A DNA stretch of 41,772 nucleotides from Cyanobacteriota bacterium (GCA_025362325.1 JANYGO010000382.1:1-41772), one strand, 5' to 3'; positions 1 to 10,423 are shown, numbered from the stretch's first letter. Made by a program: numbers and translations. The notes: generated from the letters alone by a model not told the origin.

Positions 1-99
1 ACTTGAACTCTAGTGCAATCATAGAATTATTCTATCATGTTTACTGACGTTTGTGGGTATAAATCGACTGATTCAAGAGTCTTTACACTCGAATTAAAT

Positions 100-116
100 C
101 CGTCCTAGAAGGACGG
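100..116. repeat. Short perfect hairpin, possible IS200/IS605 end remnant
   Basis: CCGTCCT and AGGACGG form a 7-bp perfect stem around an AGA loop, followed by GGGGCTTTAGACCC. Hairpins with this CGTCC...GGACGGGGCTTTA pattern are common at the 3' side of cyanobacterial IS200/IS605 (tnpB) elements. No tnpA or tnpB lies in the window, so this could be the end of an element lying to the left, a solo remnant, or a plain terminator. Confidence 0.3.
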
Positions 117-260
117 GGCTTTAGACCCAGTTTCTTGGTAAGGTGCGTATTGCGTACCCTACGAATACAGGTAGTGCGGATATCCGATGTCAATCTATCG
201 GAATACCCAAGCTAAAATGAAGGTGTTGGTTGAAAACATTTATCGTATTATTTATCTATT

Positions 261-1154
261 TTGAACAACTTTACTTCCCTGGAAATAGAAGTCGCCGAAA
301 CATTGCTGAGGTTAGCAATGTTGTTGGGATTAACACTTTTAATCGCGTTTTTTGTGGCGGCAGAACTAGCATTAGTATCAGCCGATCGCCATCAAATCCG
401 TCAACTCGCCAAGTTGCGCGATCGCCCAAACGCCAAAACCGCCGAACTCGTCCACCAAGCGCAGAACAACATACCGCATTACCTGTCTGTGACTCAAACA
501 GGCACAACAGCAGGGAGTCTGCTGTTGGGTTGGTTGGGCGAGGGAGCGACTGTACACTGGATCGAGCCGTGGCTCGACAAATTGCCGATAGGTCATTTTC
601 CCGCGATGCTGACGGCGCACTCGATCGCAGTTCCCGTAGCCTTCATCCTAGTAACCTACATAGAAATAGTCTTAGGAGAACTGATCCCCAAAGTATTAGC
701 AACTCACGCCCCAGAACGCACCGCTTTGCTGTTGATGCCGGCCCTCGAAATCTGCTCAAAAATACTGTGGCCGCTGCTAGCAATTCTCAACGGTACTGTG
801 CGGCTGCTGACAGGTTGGATTACCAGTAAAAAATCTCAACCGCTGCTGTCAGCTTCCGAAGCAACTCTCGTCGAAAAAGATGCTCATTCAGCACTAATTT
901 CTGGCGTTTGGGAAGTCACAGCAGTTAACGAAAAACTCGGGTTAAACCTGCCGACCAACCCAGCGTACCAAACAATCGCCGGATTTGTGATTCACAATTT
1001 GGGTAAAATGCCCACTCAGGGCGATCGGCTATTGTGGGGCGAATTAGAAATAGAAGCAGCAGACGTAATAGAAGGCAGCTTAGAAACAGTGCTAGTGCGT
1101 CAGGTAACTCGCCCCTTATTTGAGACTCAGCAGCCAGAACTCGTCTTGAATTGA
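261..1154 (+). CDS. CNNM/DUF21 and CorC_HlyC-type membrane protein lacking CBS domains
   Basis: This is a 297-residue integral membrane protein of the CNNM (DUF21) / CorC-HlyC family, whose members are linked to divalent cation (Mg, Co) transport. Residues 20-200 hold hydrophobic segments and the DUF21 signatures AAELALVSADRHQIRQL and EIVLGELIPKVLATHAPE. Residues about 215-290 resemble the C-terminal CorC_HlyC domain (SGVWEVTAVNEKLGLNLP...TIAGFVIHNLGKMP...GDRL). The family normally has a pair of CBS domains (about 120 residues) between these two parts. Here only about 15 residues separate them, so the CBS pair is absent. The listed start is a TTG with no clear Shine-Dalgarno. An in-frame ATG at 318, preceded by GAGG, would start right at the first membrane helix and may be the true start. 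The gene is convergent with the giant glycosyltransferase gene downstream. Confidence 0.75.
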   Translation: MNNFTSLEIEVAETLLRLAMLLGLTLLIAFFVAAELALVSADRHQIRQLAKLRDRPNAKTAELVHQAQNNIPHYLSVTQTGTTAGSLLLGWLGEGATVHWIEPWLDKLPIGHFPAMLTAHSIAVPVAFILVTYIEIVLGELIPKVLATHAPERTALLLMPALEICSKILWPLLAILNGTVRLLTGWITSKKSQPLLSASEATLVEKDAHSALISGVWEVTAVNEKLGLNLPTNPAYQTIAGFVIHNLGKMPTQGDRLLWGELEIEAADVIEGSLETVLVRQVTRPLFETQQPELVLN

Positions 1155-1313
1155 ATTAATAGACTTGAATTGCAAAAATAACTAGAACGGACTAGAAGCC
1201 CATCCCACAAGAAAAAAAATTGTGGGGTGCGCTTTGAGCATCGCCAGAAAATTTAATTTACCTGAGATTTGAGACTAGCAACTAATCCCAAATCTCAAAA
1301 ACAGCACCCTTTC

Positions 1314-4300
1314 TCAACCAACAGCCACCTTAACCCCAACAAACTGCTCGTAATCCTCCAATAACCACAAAGGCAAATAACTATTCGCATCCTGAACTTG
1401 CAACTGCCCAGCACGACAAAACAGCATCGCCGCCAACAAATGATTCACAGCTTTAGGCATTCCAAATCCTTTACTTAACTCAGCAACCAATGAGTTAAAA
1501 AACGCGCGCTCACTCTCAGTCAGAGGCTCATTAATAAACCCGCTGCCCAGGATTGCCTTATAACCCTTACCAAAATCGCTCCGGTAAAAAAGTTCAAGTT
1601 GATCGCCAGAAAGACTCAGCCACAAATTAGCAACTTGCGTGCGAATTTGCCGCAAATCTGCTATTATCATTTCCGCCGTCGGGTCGATTTCATAAAGATT
1701 CACAGCAGCAGTTAATTGATTGAGAAACTGCGGCAAATAATCTTGGTTGACAATGGTTTGTTCTGTTGCCGGAAATGCACTCTCAAACACCTTTTCGTAA
1801 TCCTCAACCAACCACTGCGGCAAGCGGGTGCGAGCGTCGGGAACCCGCATTTTTCCAGGGACAAAATACAGCATCGCACCCAGCAGAGCATTGATAGCTT
1901 GAGGATGCACCAACCCTTTGCTAGTTTCGGTCAATTGTTGCAAGAATTTTTGTTCGGCTTCTGTCATTGATTCTGCTTGCAAGCCACAGCTAAGTATTGT
2001 TTGATATCCTTTGCGAACTTCGCTTCGGTAAAAATGTTCTAGTTTTTCTGAAGGAATACTCAGCCAAAAATCAGCCAGTTGTTTGCGGATTTGGCGGAGT
2101 TCCAAAACTACTGATTCGTCAGAAGGATCGATGCGGTAAAGATTGACGCATCCTAACAGTTGATTGGCAAATTGCGGCGATTGAATGTATTGCGCTAGCA
2201 AGTCAGAACTTGACTCGGAATTGACGGCAGATTCTGTCTCAAAAACTTGTTCGTAATCCCCAATTAACCAGTGCGGCAAGCGGTTGCGAGCGTCGGGAAT
2301 GCGCATGGTTTCCGGCGGGAAATACAGCATCGCGGCGAGCAAGGCGTTGACAGCTTTGGGATGCACTAATCCTTTGCTAATCTGCGTTAGTTGCTGCAAA
2401 AATATTTGTTCGCTTTCCATCATGGCTTGATGTTGAAAGCCACTTTTCAGCAGAATTTGATAGCTTTTACCGGGCGCACTTTTGTAGGTTGCTTCCAGGT
2501 TTTCGGCGGGAATGTTCAGCCATAAATCAGCGATTTGTTTACGGATTTGGCGCAGTTGGGATATTGCTGAAATGTTGGATGAGTTTCTCTGGTAAAGCTG
2601 GACGTTATTCGAGAGTTTCTCGCTCAAATCCGGTTGCTTGGGAATGCTATCCTGCAAGCTGCGGGAGGCTTCCAGGTGGCTGCTTTGCCATTTGCTAAAG
2701 AGTTCTTGGAATAATTTGCCGATCGCCCCCGAGTATGCAACACTATCAAAACAGGCGGGATTCCCCTGCATTTTTTGCTGAATTTCCTGGCGTTTTTGCT
2801 GGCGCAACTGCGGGTTAGTGCCGAGGGTAACTGCTAGCTGAATGTAGGATGCTTCGTCATGGGCGATTAAATCGGGCATCAAGAGCGATCGTACCACTGC
2901 GGCCCCCATGCGCGATCGCAAAGTATCACCATCCCTGACAACAGTTGGTAGCCCAACCTCCAGCGGATCAACCAGAGAAGTAGTCCCCGCATAGGGATAA
3001 GAATCCAAATAAACATCACCCAACTTCAAAACTTCCTTAACATCCGCACGGTTAGGAAAAGTCTTCAACACCCGCAAACGCTGACTCTCAACCCCATACT
3101 TAGCAAAAACCCCTTGCATATTATTCACAAAAGCCGCCCCTGGATAATGATTAGTCCAGCTAGGGCCAAAAGGCATTAAAAACAGCAGAGAATTAGGAAC
3201 AGCAGCTAGAATCTTTGCCCAAGTTTCCCTTAACTCCGGCACCAACTTATACAAATTCGCACTCGAAATAAACACAACCGATTCCTCAGAAATGCCCAGG
3301 CTATTTCTGGTCATTTGAATATTAGAAGTATAAGGTTCCAGAGTATAGCTAAAACAGCAGCCCAGCCCCTCAAGAGTTGCTAATTCCTCGCGATAATGCG
3401 CGCGACCCTCAATTGCAGGCTCCATCAACTTGCCAGCAATATAATAGTCAATGTGCCGCATACCCGTAGTCACAGGAGAATTAAAACAAGTAGTTTGTAC
3501 CCGCGCCAATCGATGCAGCGCTAGTAAACTAATGGGATGAGTGACAGCAGTAATATTCGTAGCAATCAACAGAATATCTAAGTCATCAGCGCGAATTTCC
3601 TGAACTTGACTTTGCAAGTCCTTCGACAGTTGCACCAATCTGTCAGCCCGACTCTGGCAATACTGCTCTAGTTTATTGCCATCCAGATTGATAGCATACA
3701 AAATAATTTCAAACTGCTCTCGATTCAGATATTCAAAAGCCGGCAATGTGGCGAAAGTTTCCGTCATTGCCCCGAAATGCTTAGTCAGAACTCCGACCCG
3801 AATTTTCTGTCTGTTTGCAGACCTTGCAGGAAAAATGCAATCAATGGCAGCCCCGCGATTTTTCATCGCAAATTCAATAATATCTGCCCGCTTCCTGTAG
3901 ATTTCCTTAAGATTTTCGCTGTTGAAGTATAGAGGGATAAAGTTAGCGGTTTGAGTGAAAAACCAGGCAATTTCCTGCCAAACTTGTGAATTTTGGTTTT
4001 GGAATATATTGCGGTGTACGTAACTAACCCATCCCTGCACGTAGTGGCAATAATTGTCAGCCTCTCCTAGTTCTTGAAAGAGAGTCGGCGCCGTAAACAT
4101 AAATTTGAGATAGTCGTTGACAAACCAATTGGGTATAGCTGCATTTTCATACTTCAGCAACAACTGGTCAGCCCGACGGTAAAGAGCGGCTGCTAGTAAG
4201 TAGTTAACATCTTTGAGAGTTTTAATTTCCTGGGATAGATGTGCTGCTAATTGAGCGCTCAAACTCTGTTCGACATCTGTTAGTGCTTCATATTTGATAG

Positions 4301-7300
4301 TGCTGTTGAGCAGCATTTGATGTGCCTTACCTGCATCGCCGGAGTAGGCAGTTTCTAGTTTTTCTGCGGGTAGATTTACCCAATAATCGGCAAGTTGTCG
4401 GCGGCAGTCGCGGATGTTAGCCAAAGCAACTTGATTAGTTTGGTCTTTTTGGTAATCTCCCAAGTATTGAGGAAGGGAAGCTAAGAATTGTTCGGGTTTA
4501 TTAAGTTGAGCTAATTCATCAGCAATTAAGTTACCGTGTTGCCACAAAATTTGTTCTGACCAACGAACTTCTTCGGGTTTATAAAGTTGAGAGTGCAGGC
4601 GAACAATTGTAGCTCTCATCAAGTCTAATTTTGGGCGTTCTCCCGCCATTTTTTGGGTTCTGCTAGAGCCGTCGCCATGTTGCCTATAGTACAGGTAAGG
4701 CTGAGGTAAACGATAGCCTAGCCAGCCTTTTTCATAGGCGGAAATCCAAAATTCCCAGTCTTCGCATCCCAGCTTCATCACTTTTTTCAAGCCGCCTACT
4801 TGATCGTAAATTTCTTTTCTAAATAAGGAAGTAGCGGGGGCTTGATTGTCTCTCAAAAATTTATTGGGTTCAAAGTCGCCGTGGTTGACTAAATCGCAGT
4901 TTGCCCCGAAGTGCTGCACATCTGTATAGACAAACCCGACATTCGGTTTTGCTGATAAAACTTCAACGCACTCCTCTAGAAATTTGGGATGAATTTTATC
5001 ATCAGCATCTAGAAATAGAATCAATTTTCCTGATGAATTCTGAACGCCAACATTTCTCGAATCAGCGGGCCCCGTGTTGGGTTTATCGATCAGGCGCAGC
5101 GCTTTTTGAGGATACAATTGAATTAAATAATTTGTGAAGTTGCTGGTATCATCGGTGCTGCCGTCGTTGACAATTATGCACTCCCAGTTTTGATAGGTTT
5201 GACTGACAACGCTTTCTACAGCTTCTCTGAGTAGATTTGCGTGGTTGTAGCAGGGGATAATGATGCTGACGAGTGCTGGTTCGGATGTGCGGTAGGGCAT
5301 GGCATTTAGCTGTGACGGAGAGATGGCAACGGGGACGGTAGTGGCGGGTTTGATACCTCGGCGGATGATGCCGTATTCATTCCATATCTTAAGCGTTTCT
5401 TGTTGCGATCGCCCTGAACCATGTTCTAAACCTTGCTGGTTGGCGCAGTACAAGCCTAGAATGTCTGGCAGACCCACAATATTTTCGGTTTTGCCAATCC
5501 GCAGCCAAAATTCGTAATCGCCAGCCGCAGTCAATTCTGCTCGGAAATAGCCGTGTTTTTCGTGCAGCGATTTTCTCCACATCGGCTGAGAACCTGTGAT
5601 GCAGCGGCGTTCCAGTTCGTCATAGGAAAATTCCGGCCAATTCCAGCGCTTTTCGGCTTTGGTTTGGGCAAAAGTATCGTTAACTGCGGTGGTAATTAAT
5701 TGGTCAGCATAAACTAGACCTACTGCGGCGTTTTCATCCAAGTATTTCGCCATGATTTCTAGAGCATCTGGGCGGTGTCTGTCATCGGTGTTGGCATTAG
5801 TAATATAAGCTCCGCGCGACATCTTGATTCCTCGGTTCCAGACGGCATATAATGTCTCGCGGTCAGGGGTGCGATCGCACACAATATTCGGATATTTTGC
5901 TTGAAATTCCCGCACCACAGACTGTTCATTTTGTTGGGAAGCGCTGTCAATCACGATGATTTCCAGTTCGCCTTGTTTGTACAGCGTTTGATCTACCAAG
6001 TCTTGCAAGCAGCCACGAATAAATTTTTCGGAATTGTAAGTAGAAACGATCGCAGATACTTTGAACGCTGACGGGACAGACTGCGATTGGTCATAATTCC
6101 ATAATTCCCTCTGCAAGCCTGCTTCAGCTTGTGGTTGAACGGAACGCTCAGCTACTTGAACCAAAACTGAGCTAACAGTTGCAGCCATTTTCGACCAGGA
6201 AAACTTCTTAGCTTGCTCTAACCCGGTCGCAATTAATGAGTTGCGGACAGCAGGCTTCTGTATTTCCCGCAAAGCATTGAGCAGCCCGCTGACATCATCG
6301 CCGTCTACATAAACCGCTGCTTTTCCTGCTACTTCTGGAATCGAACCATTTGGACAGGTGATGACTGGACAACCGCAAGCCATGGCCTCGATGACTGGCA
6401 ACCCAAAGCCTTCATATTTCGACGGATAAACTAATACCGCAGCACCCGAATAAGCAACTCTCAGTTCGCTATCGCTGAGTTGCAGCGTGCGGACAGTGAT
6501 TCCAGAACAGTACAATTGCAGATCGGGTTCTAATACAGGTTTACCGCCTGTGCAGACTATATCAAAGTCCAACTTATTGGCAAGCTGAGAAAAGGCTTTG
6601 AAGAATAATATCCCATTCTTGTAACCATGCCAGCCTACCCTCTCCCCTACCAAAAGAAAATAGGGTTTAGCAATCCTATACTTTGACTTAAAACCTGCGA
6701 TTTCTTCGCTGTCTGCTGGCGAAAATTTGGCGTCAATTCCGCAGTGCGCCACAGCGACAGAAGCTGAGGATATCTGCGGAAAAATCTTAACTAAATCGCG
6801 GGCTGTATTTTCTGAAATGGCTATGTAGGCAGAGGCATGGCGGATACCCCAATGCTTTTCTCTCCACTCGGAATGAGTAATATTTTGTCCCATCAACTCG
6901 GGAATCATGTCATAGGCCATGAATACCGATCGCGTTGACAAGGGTGTTGTATAATACGTAGAAATAAACAAGTCTGCTTTTTCTTCATCGCAGATTTGCT
7001 GTAGCATTTGGCGGTCTGCATCGGTTTTGTTGTAGTCGTAGCGGGCTACATTCCGGTACTGGATACCGGGAATTTTGGGGGCGGTTCCCGCTCTATCAAG
7101 AACTATAATTTGTTTAGCAAAACCATTTTCAGCCCAGTTTTCTAGCAGCGATGTCCAGACGCGACCAATGCCGGTGCTGTTGAGCTGATAAAATACGCCG
7201 TCAATCACAATCTTTTTTAAATTTTCAGGAGATAGGACTGCTGGAGTTATCATTAATTTGCGGTTCTCTCTGTCTGCAATTTTTCTCAAAGCTTCCTCGT

Positions 7301-8036
7301 AATCATGTTGGAGTAATGAGGGTTTTTTAAATTCTGGCTCTTGGCAAGATGATAAGCTTTGAAAAAGTTGATGCGGAATTTTCTTGTCTGTAAATAGGTG
7401 CAAAGAATCGCCGTTAGAGTAAAAATTTAAATTTAATCTTTCGGCAATTATAGAGAGTGCCTTGCTGGTATAAATAGAAATGTGCTGACCTTCGTCTAGG
7501 GCATAATACCACCATTCGCTGGGCTGGGGATTGTTGGCTGGCAGCAGTTTGGTACTGAATAAAATATTGCGGGAAAATTTGAAGATTTTTTCGATCTCGG
7601 ACAGCGGGTTAACAAAATGTTCAAATACTTCAAATGCTGTAACTAATTCGTATAGGAAACTGCTATTCTTGTCTGCCTCAAATCCTTGTGCAAATATATT
7701 TCTGCAATATTTGTCATGCCATAAAAAATTAAATCCTAAATCTCTCATCATCCGAACAAATACACCGTAGCCACCCCCGTAGTCTAAAAAATTAGCGTGG
7801 TGATTAAACAAATTAAAAATTATATTATTGGCTGCGGTGGAAAACATCGTGCTTCTGGATAACATTCCCACGTCACTGCTAGCTATGGCTTCAGAATAAG
7901 CCTCCTCAAGCCAGTACGGTTCCTCGGTTTGAACAAATCCGCAATTTGAGCATTGAAAATACTCAACATTATATTTTTTTAGTACCCTAGCCACAGCCAA
8001 GCTGTTTGTTGGAGAATCACAAATATTGCACTTCAT
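1314..8036 (-). CDS. Giant multidomain methyltransferase / GT4 / GT2 / GT2 / OGT-like glycosyltransferase with four helical repeats
   Basis: This is one uninterrupted 2240-residue protein with no signal peptide or membrane segment. Order of parts: a zinc-binding knuckle (C3, C6, C29, C32) and a SAM-methyltransferase domain (LDYGGGYG, 84-91); a GT4 domain at about 273-620 (EGFGLPVIEAMACG near 542); a GT2 domain at about 655-860 (VSAIVSTYNS, then NTDD); a second GT2 at about 920-1120 (VSIIIPCYNHANLL, VNDGSTDD, FLDADD); helical repeat 1 at about 1208-1312; an OGT/HMW1C-like (GT41-type) domain at about 1410-1780 (LDSYPYAGTTSLVDPLEVGLPTV near 1675); then helical repeats 2-4 at about 1825-1930, 1978-2083 and 2125-2231. 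The repeats share LRQIRKQIADLWLNIPAE, then GK.YQ.LL, LLAAMLY and W...DYE. The likely role is assembly of a surface glycan or protein glycosylation, with several transfer steps on one chain; this is inferred from the domains. It stands alone, with no operon partner. Confidence 0.85.
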   Translation of the reverse strand: MKCNICDSPTNSLAVARVLKKYNVEYFQCSNCGFVQTEEPYWLEEAYSEAIASSDVGMLSRSTMFSTAANNIIFNLFNHHANFLDYGGGYGVFVRMMRDLGFNFLWHDKYCRNIFAQGFEADKNSSFLYELVTAFEVFEHFVNPLSEIEKIFKFSRNILFSTKLLPANNPQPSEWWYYALDEGQHISIYTSKALSIIAERLNLNFYSNGDSLHLFTDKKIPHQLFQSLSSCQEPEFKKPSLLQHDYEEALRKIADRENRKLMITPAVLSPENLKKIVIDGVFYQLNSTGIGRVWTSLLENWAENGFAKQIIVLDRAGTAPKIPGIQYRNVARYDYNKTDADRQMLQQICDEEKADLFISTYYTTPLSTRSVFMAYDMIPELMGQNITHSEWREKHWGIRHASAYIAISENTARDLVKIFPQISSASVAVAHCGIDAKFSPADSEEIAGFKSKYRIAKPYFLLVGERVGWHGYKNGILFFKAFSQLANKLDFDIVCTGGKPVLEPDLQLYCSGITVRTLQLSDSELRVAYSGAAVLVYPSKYEGFGLPVIEAMACGCPVITCPNGSIPEVAGKAAVYVDGDDVSGLLNALREIQKPAVRNSLIATGLEQAKKFSWSKMAATVSSVLVQVAERSVQPQAEAGLQRELWNYDQSQSVPSAFKVSAIVSTYNSEKFIRGCLQDLVDQTLYKQGELEIIVIDSASQQNEQSVVREFQAKYPNIVCDRTPDRETLYAVWNRGIKMSRGAYITNANTDDRHRPDALEIMAKYLDENAAVGLVYADQLITTAVNDTFAQTKAEKRWNWPEFSYDELERRCITGSQPMWRKSLHEKHGYFRAELTAAGDYEFWLRIGKTENIVGLPDILGLYCANQQGLEHGSGRSQQETLKIWNEYGIIRRGIKPATTVPVAISPSQLNAMPYRTSEPALVSIIIPCYNHANLLREAVESVVSQTYQNWECIIVNDGSTDDTSNFTNYLIQLYPQKALRLIDKPNTGPADSRNVGVQNSSGKLILFLDADDKIHPKFLEECVEVLSAKPNVGFVYTDVQHFGANCDLVNHGDFEPNKFLRDNQAPATSLFRKEIYDQVGGLKKVMKLGCEDWEFWISAYEKGWLGYRLPQPYLYYRQHGDGSSRTQKMAGERPKLDLMRATIVRLHSQLYKPEEVRWSEQILWQHGNLIADELAQLNKPEQFLASLPQYLGDYQKDQTNQVALANIRDCRRQLADYWVNLPAEKLETAYSGDAGKAHQMLLNSTIKYEALTDVEQSLSAQLAAHLSQEIKTLKDVNYLLAAALYRRADQLLLKYENAAIPNWFVNDYLKFMFTAPTLFQELGEADNYCHYVQGWVSYVHRNIFQNQNSQVWQEIAWFFTQTANFIPLYFNSENLKEIYRKRADIIEFAMKNRGAAIDCIFPARSANRQKIRVGVLTKHFGAMTETFATLPAFEYLNREQFEIILYAINLDGNKLEQYCQSRADRLVQLSKDLQSQVQEIRADDLDILLIATNITAVTHPISLLALHRLARVQTTCFNSPVTTGMRHIDYYIAGKLMEPAIEGRAHYREELATLEGLGCCFSYTLEPYTSNIQMTRNSLGISEESVVFISSANLYKLVPELRETWAKILAAVPNSLLFLMPFGPSWTNHYPGAAFVNNMQGVFAKYGVESQRLRVLKTFPNRADVKEVLKLGDVYLDSYPYAGTTSLVDPLEVGLPTVVRDGDTLRSRMGAAVVRSLLMPDLIAHDEASYIQLAVTLGTNPQLRQQKRQEIQQKMQGNPACFDSVAYSGAIGKLFQELFSKWQSSHLEASRSLQDSIPKQPDLSEKLSNNVQLYQRNSSNISAISQLRQIRKQIADLWLNIPAENLEATYKSAPGKSYQILLKSGFQHQAMMESEQIFLQQLTQISKGLVHPKAVNALLAAMLYFPPETMRIPDARNRLPHWLIGDYEQVFETESAVNSESSSDLLAQYIQSPQFANQLLGCVNLYRIDPSDESVVLELRQIRKQLADFWLSIPSEKLEHFYRSEVRKGYQTILSCGLQAESMTEAEQKFLQQLTETSKGLVHPQAINALLGAMLYFVPGKMRVPDARTRLPQWLVEDYEKVFESAFPATEQTIVNQDYLPQFLNQLTAAVNLYEIDPTAEMIIADLRQIRTQVANLWLSLSGDQLELFYRSDFGKGYKAILGSGFINEPLTESERAFFNSLVAELSKGFGMPKAVNHLLAAMLFCRAGQLQVQDANSYLPLWLLEDYEQFVGVKVAVG

Positions 8037-8484
8037 TTTGATTATTTAAACTTACAAAGTTATTCAAGTGACTGTCTGTATTGGAATGTCGAATATCTCT
8101 CCCGCTTAACTCAATTTTTAATCTTGCTAAGTGATGGTAGTGTGGTAGGCGAGACTGTTTTAATGCTGAGGCTTGAACTCTTCGGACGGTTCCTCAAGGG
8201 TCGATCGTTATATGTTCAGATATCTTATCAGGAGTCCGCCCCCTCAAGATTGCTTCGACTAAAGGCTTGACAATTTTTAATTTATGCTATATGTGACTCC
8301 TTAGTAAAGCACTCCCATCTCCTGACGGCTTTCAGGGCAGTTCGGTTTCCACCACCTCAGACGATCGCTCGCCCTTGCCGGGATTCCGCCCACACAAAAA
8401 CAAGTTACAATTAGGTTAAGATTGATGAACATAAATAAAAAATCCCAAACTGTAGGGACTAAATAATTAGGAGGATCGACCTCG
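8037..8484 (+). other. Divergent intergenic region between the giant glycosyltransferase and ftsH
   Basis: This 448-bp region has no convincing gene. It must hold the divergent promoters of the giant glycosyltransferase gene and ftsH. The part next to ftsH (about 8400-8465) is AT-rich. The middle part (8160-8400) is mixed in composition, with no repeat that I can define. Confidence 0.5.
8267..8295 (+). promoter_or_regulatory. Candidate sigma70-type promoter for ftsH
   Basis: TTGACA (8267-8272) is followed after 17 nt by TATGTG (8290-8295); an overlapping TATATG gives a 15-nt spacer. It would leave a 5' leader of about 185 nt before the GTG start. A second promoter nearer the gene cannot be excluded. 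Confidence 0.35.
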
Positions 8485-10323
8485 GTGAATAAACGGTGGA
8501 GAAACGCTGGACTGTACGCACTGCTGGCTATTGTAGTCATTGCCTTAGCAACCGCATTTTTTGACAAACAGCCCCCAAGTAGGGAAGTTTGGAAGTACAG
8601 CCAATTCATTCAGGAAGTCGAGAGCAAGAGAGTAGACAAAATAAATATCAGTTCCGATCGCAGCAAAGCCCTCGTAACGGCTCAGGACGGCAGCAAGGTA
8701 ATTGTCAACCTGCCTAACGACCCCGAACTGATCAACATCCTGACCAAAAACAACGTAGACATTTCAGTTCTGCCCCAAAGCGACGAAGGTTTCTGGGTAA
8801 AAGCCCTCAGCAGCCTGTTCTTCCCGATCCTGCTGTTGGTAGGACTGTTTTTCCTGGTGCGGCGCGCCCAAAACGGGCCCGGCAACCAAGCCATGAACTT
8901 CGGCAAATCCAAAGCTAGAGTCCAAATGGAGCCACAAACTCAGGTGACTTTCGGCGACGTAGCTGGCATTGAACAAGCCAAGCTAGAACTCGCCGAAGTC
9001 GTGGACTTTCTGAAAAATGCCGATCGCTTCACCGCAGTCGGAGCTAAAATCCCCAAAGGCGTGCTGCTAGTCGGCCCTCCCGGAACAGGCAAAACCCTGC
9101 TCGCAAAAGCAGTTGCTGGAGAAGCTGGCGTTCCTTTCTTCTCGATTTCCGGTTCAGAATTTGTGGAAATGTTTGTGGGTGTGGGTGCTTCCCGCGTCCG
9201 CGACTTGTTTGAACAAGCTAAAACCAACGCTCCCTGTATCGTATTTATCGATGAAATTGACGCGGTAGGCCGCCAGCGCGGAGCTGGTTTGGGCGGTGGT
9301 AACGACGAACGGGAACAAACCCTGAACCAGTTGCTGACCGAAATGGACGGCTTTGAAGGCAATACTGGCATCATCTTGATTGCTGCCACGAACCGCCCTG
9401 ATGTGCTGGATGCTGCGCTGCTGCGTCCGGGTCGCTTCGATCGCCAAGTTGTGGTCGATCGCCCCGATTTCTCCGGCCGCCTGGAAATTCTCAACGTTCA
9501 CGCCCGCGGCAAAACCTTGTCGAAAGACGTGGACTTGGAAAAAATCGCCCGCCGGACACCGGGTTTCACAGGTGCGGATTTGGCTAACCTGCTGAATGAA
9601 TCGGCAATTTTGGCCGCCCGTCGCAACTTGACCGAAGTCTCGATGGATGAAGTCAATGATGCGATCGACCGCGTGCTCGCAGGCCCAGAAAAGAAAGACC
9701 GTGTGATGAGCGAAAAGCGCAAAACTTTGGTAGCTTACCACGAAGCCGGTCACGCTTTAGTCGGTGCTTTGATGCCCGATTATGACCCAGTTCAAAAAAT
9801 CAGCATTATCCCCCGCGGCCGCGCTGGCGGTTTGACTTGGTTCACACCGAGCGAAGATCGGATGGATTCAGGCTTGTATTCTCGCTCTTACTTGCAAAAT
9901 CAAATGGCGGTAGCTTTGGGCGGCCGCATTGCTGAAGAGATTGTCTTCGGCGAGGAAGAAGTCACGACTGGCGCTTCCAATGACTTGCAGCAAGTGGCAA
10001 GAGTAGCACGGCAAATGGTGACTCGCTTCGGTATGAGCGATCGGCTCGGCCCTGTAGCTCTCGGTCGCCAGCAAGGGAATATGTTCATGGGTCGCGATAT
10101 CATGGCCGAACGGGACTTTTCTGAAGAAACCGCAGCCACCATCGATGATGAAGTGCGTTTGTTGGTAGAGCAAGCTTATCGGCGCGCTAAAGATGTGCTG
10201 GTTGGTAACCGCCACGTTCTGAACGCTTTAGCAGAGATGCTAGTTGATAAGGAAACTGTGGATGCTGATGAATTGCAAAATTTGTTGGCTAACAGCGATG
10301 TCAAGATGGCGACAATTGCCTAA
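8485..10323 (+). CDS. ftsH: ATP-dependent zinc metalloprotease FtsH
   Basis: FtsH is a membrane-anchored AAA+ protease that extracts and degrades membrane proteins. In cyanobacteria close homologues remove photodamaged D1 from photosystem II. The 612-residue protein has the normal family length. It has an N-terminal membrane helix (about 9-26), a lumenal region, a second helix (about 107-126), Walker A GPPGTGKT (197-204), Walker B near 251 ([11 protein letters not shown]), the SRH region ([19 protein letters not shown]), and the zinc site HEAGH (419-423) with a distal Asp in [10 protein letters not shown]. The GTG start is fixed by TAGGAGG ending 10 nt upstream. Codon use is strong and ordinary. 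It most resembles the thylakoid FtsH2 type (Synechocystis slr0228), but several FtsH paralogues exist per genome, so the subtype is an inference. Confidence 0.97.
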   Translation: MNKRWRNAGLYALLAIVVIALATAFFDKQPPSREVWKYSQFIQEVESKRVDKINISSDRSKALVTAQDGSKVIVNLPNDPELINILTKNNVDISVLPQSDEGFWVKALSSLFFPILLLVGLFFLVRRAQNGPGNQAMNFGKSKARVQMEPQTQVTFGDVAGIEQAKLELAEVVDFLKNADRFTAVGAKIPKGVLLVGPPGTGKTLLAKAVAGEAGVPFFSISGSEFVEMFVGVGASRVRDLFEQAKTNAPCIVFIDEIDAVGRQRGAGLGGGNDEREQTLNQLLTEMDGFEGNTGIILIAATNRPDVLDAALLRPGRFDRQVVVDRPDFSGRLEILNVHARGKTLSKDVDLEKIARRTPGFTGADLANLLNESAILAARRNLTEVSMDEVNDAIDRVLAGPEKKDRVMSEKRKTLVAYHEAGHALVGALMPDYDPVQKISIIPRGRAGGLTWFTPSEDRMDSGLYSRSYLQNQMAVALGGRIAEEIVFGEEEVTTGASNDLQQVARVARQMVTRFGMSDRLGPVALGRQQGNMFMGRDIMAERDFSEETAATIDDEVRLLVEQAYRRAKDVLVGNRHVLNALAEMLVDKETVDADELQNLLANSDVKMATIA

Positions 10324-10325
10324 TT

Positions 10326-10366
10326 GATTTTAGATTTTAGATTTTAGATTTTAGATTTAATCTAAA
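10326..10366. repeat. Heptanucleotide tandem repeat ending in a hairpin
   Basis: GATTTTA is repeated four times in perfect register (10326-10353) with a fifth partial copy. It runs directly into an 8-bp inverted repeat, TTTAGATT / AATCTAAA (10350-10366). Heptamer repeats of this kind (STRR) are typical of filamentous cyanobacteria. Its place right after ftsH would also suit a weak terminator. Confidence 0.7.
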
Positions 10367-10423
10367 GCTTAAAATCGATAATTGGGGTGGTTCTGGGATT
10401 GTCTGGAATTGCCCCGATTTTTT

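Noticed and set aside
141-160. GGTGCGTATTGCGTACC as another member of the TAGGGTGCG repeat family
   Set aside because: The stem has mismatches and the left end differs; too weak to list.
8940-10215. Several long antisense open frames inside ftsH (for example 8940-9494 and 9154-9753)
   Set aside because: They lie wholly inside a well-defined gene, lack motifs and ribosome sites, and follow from the codon pattern of the sense strand.
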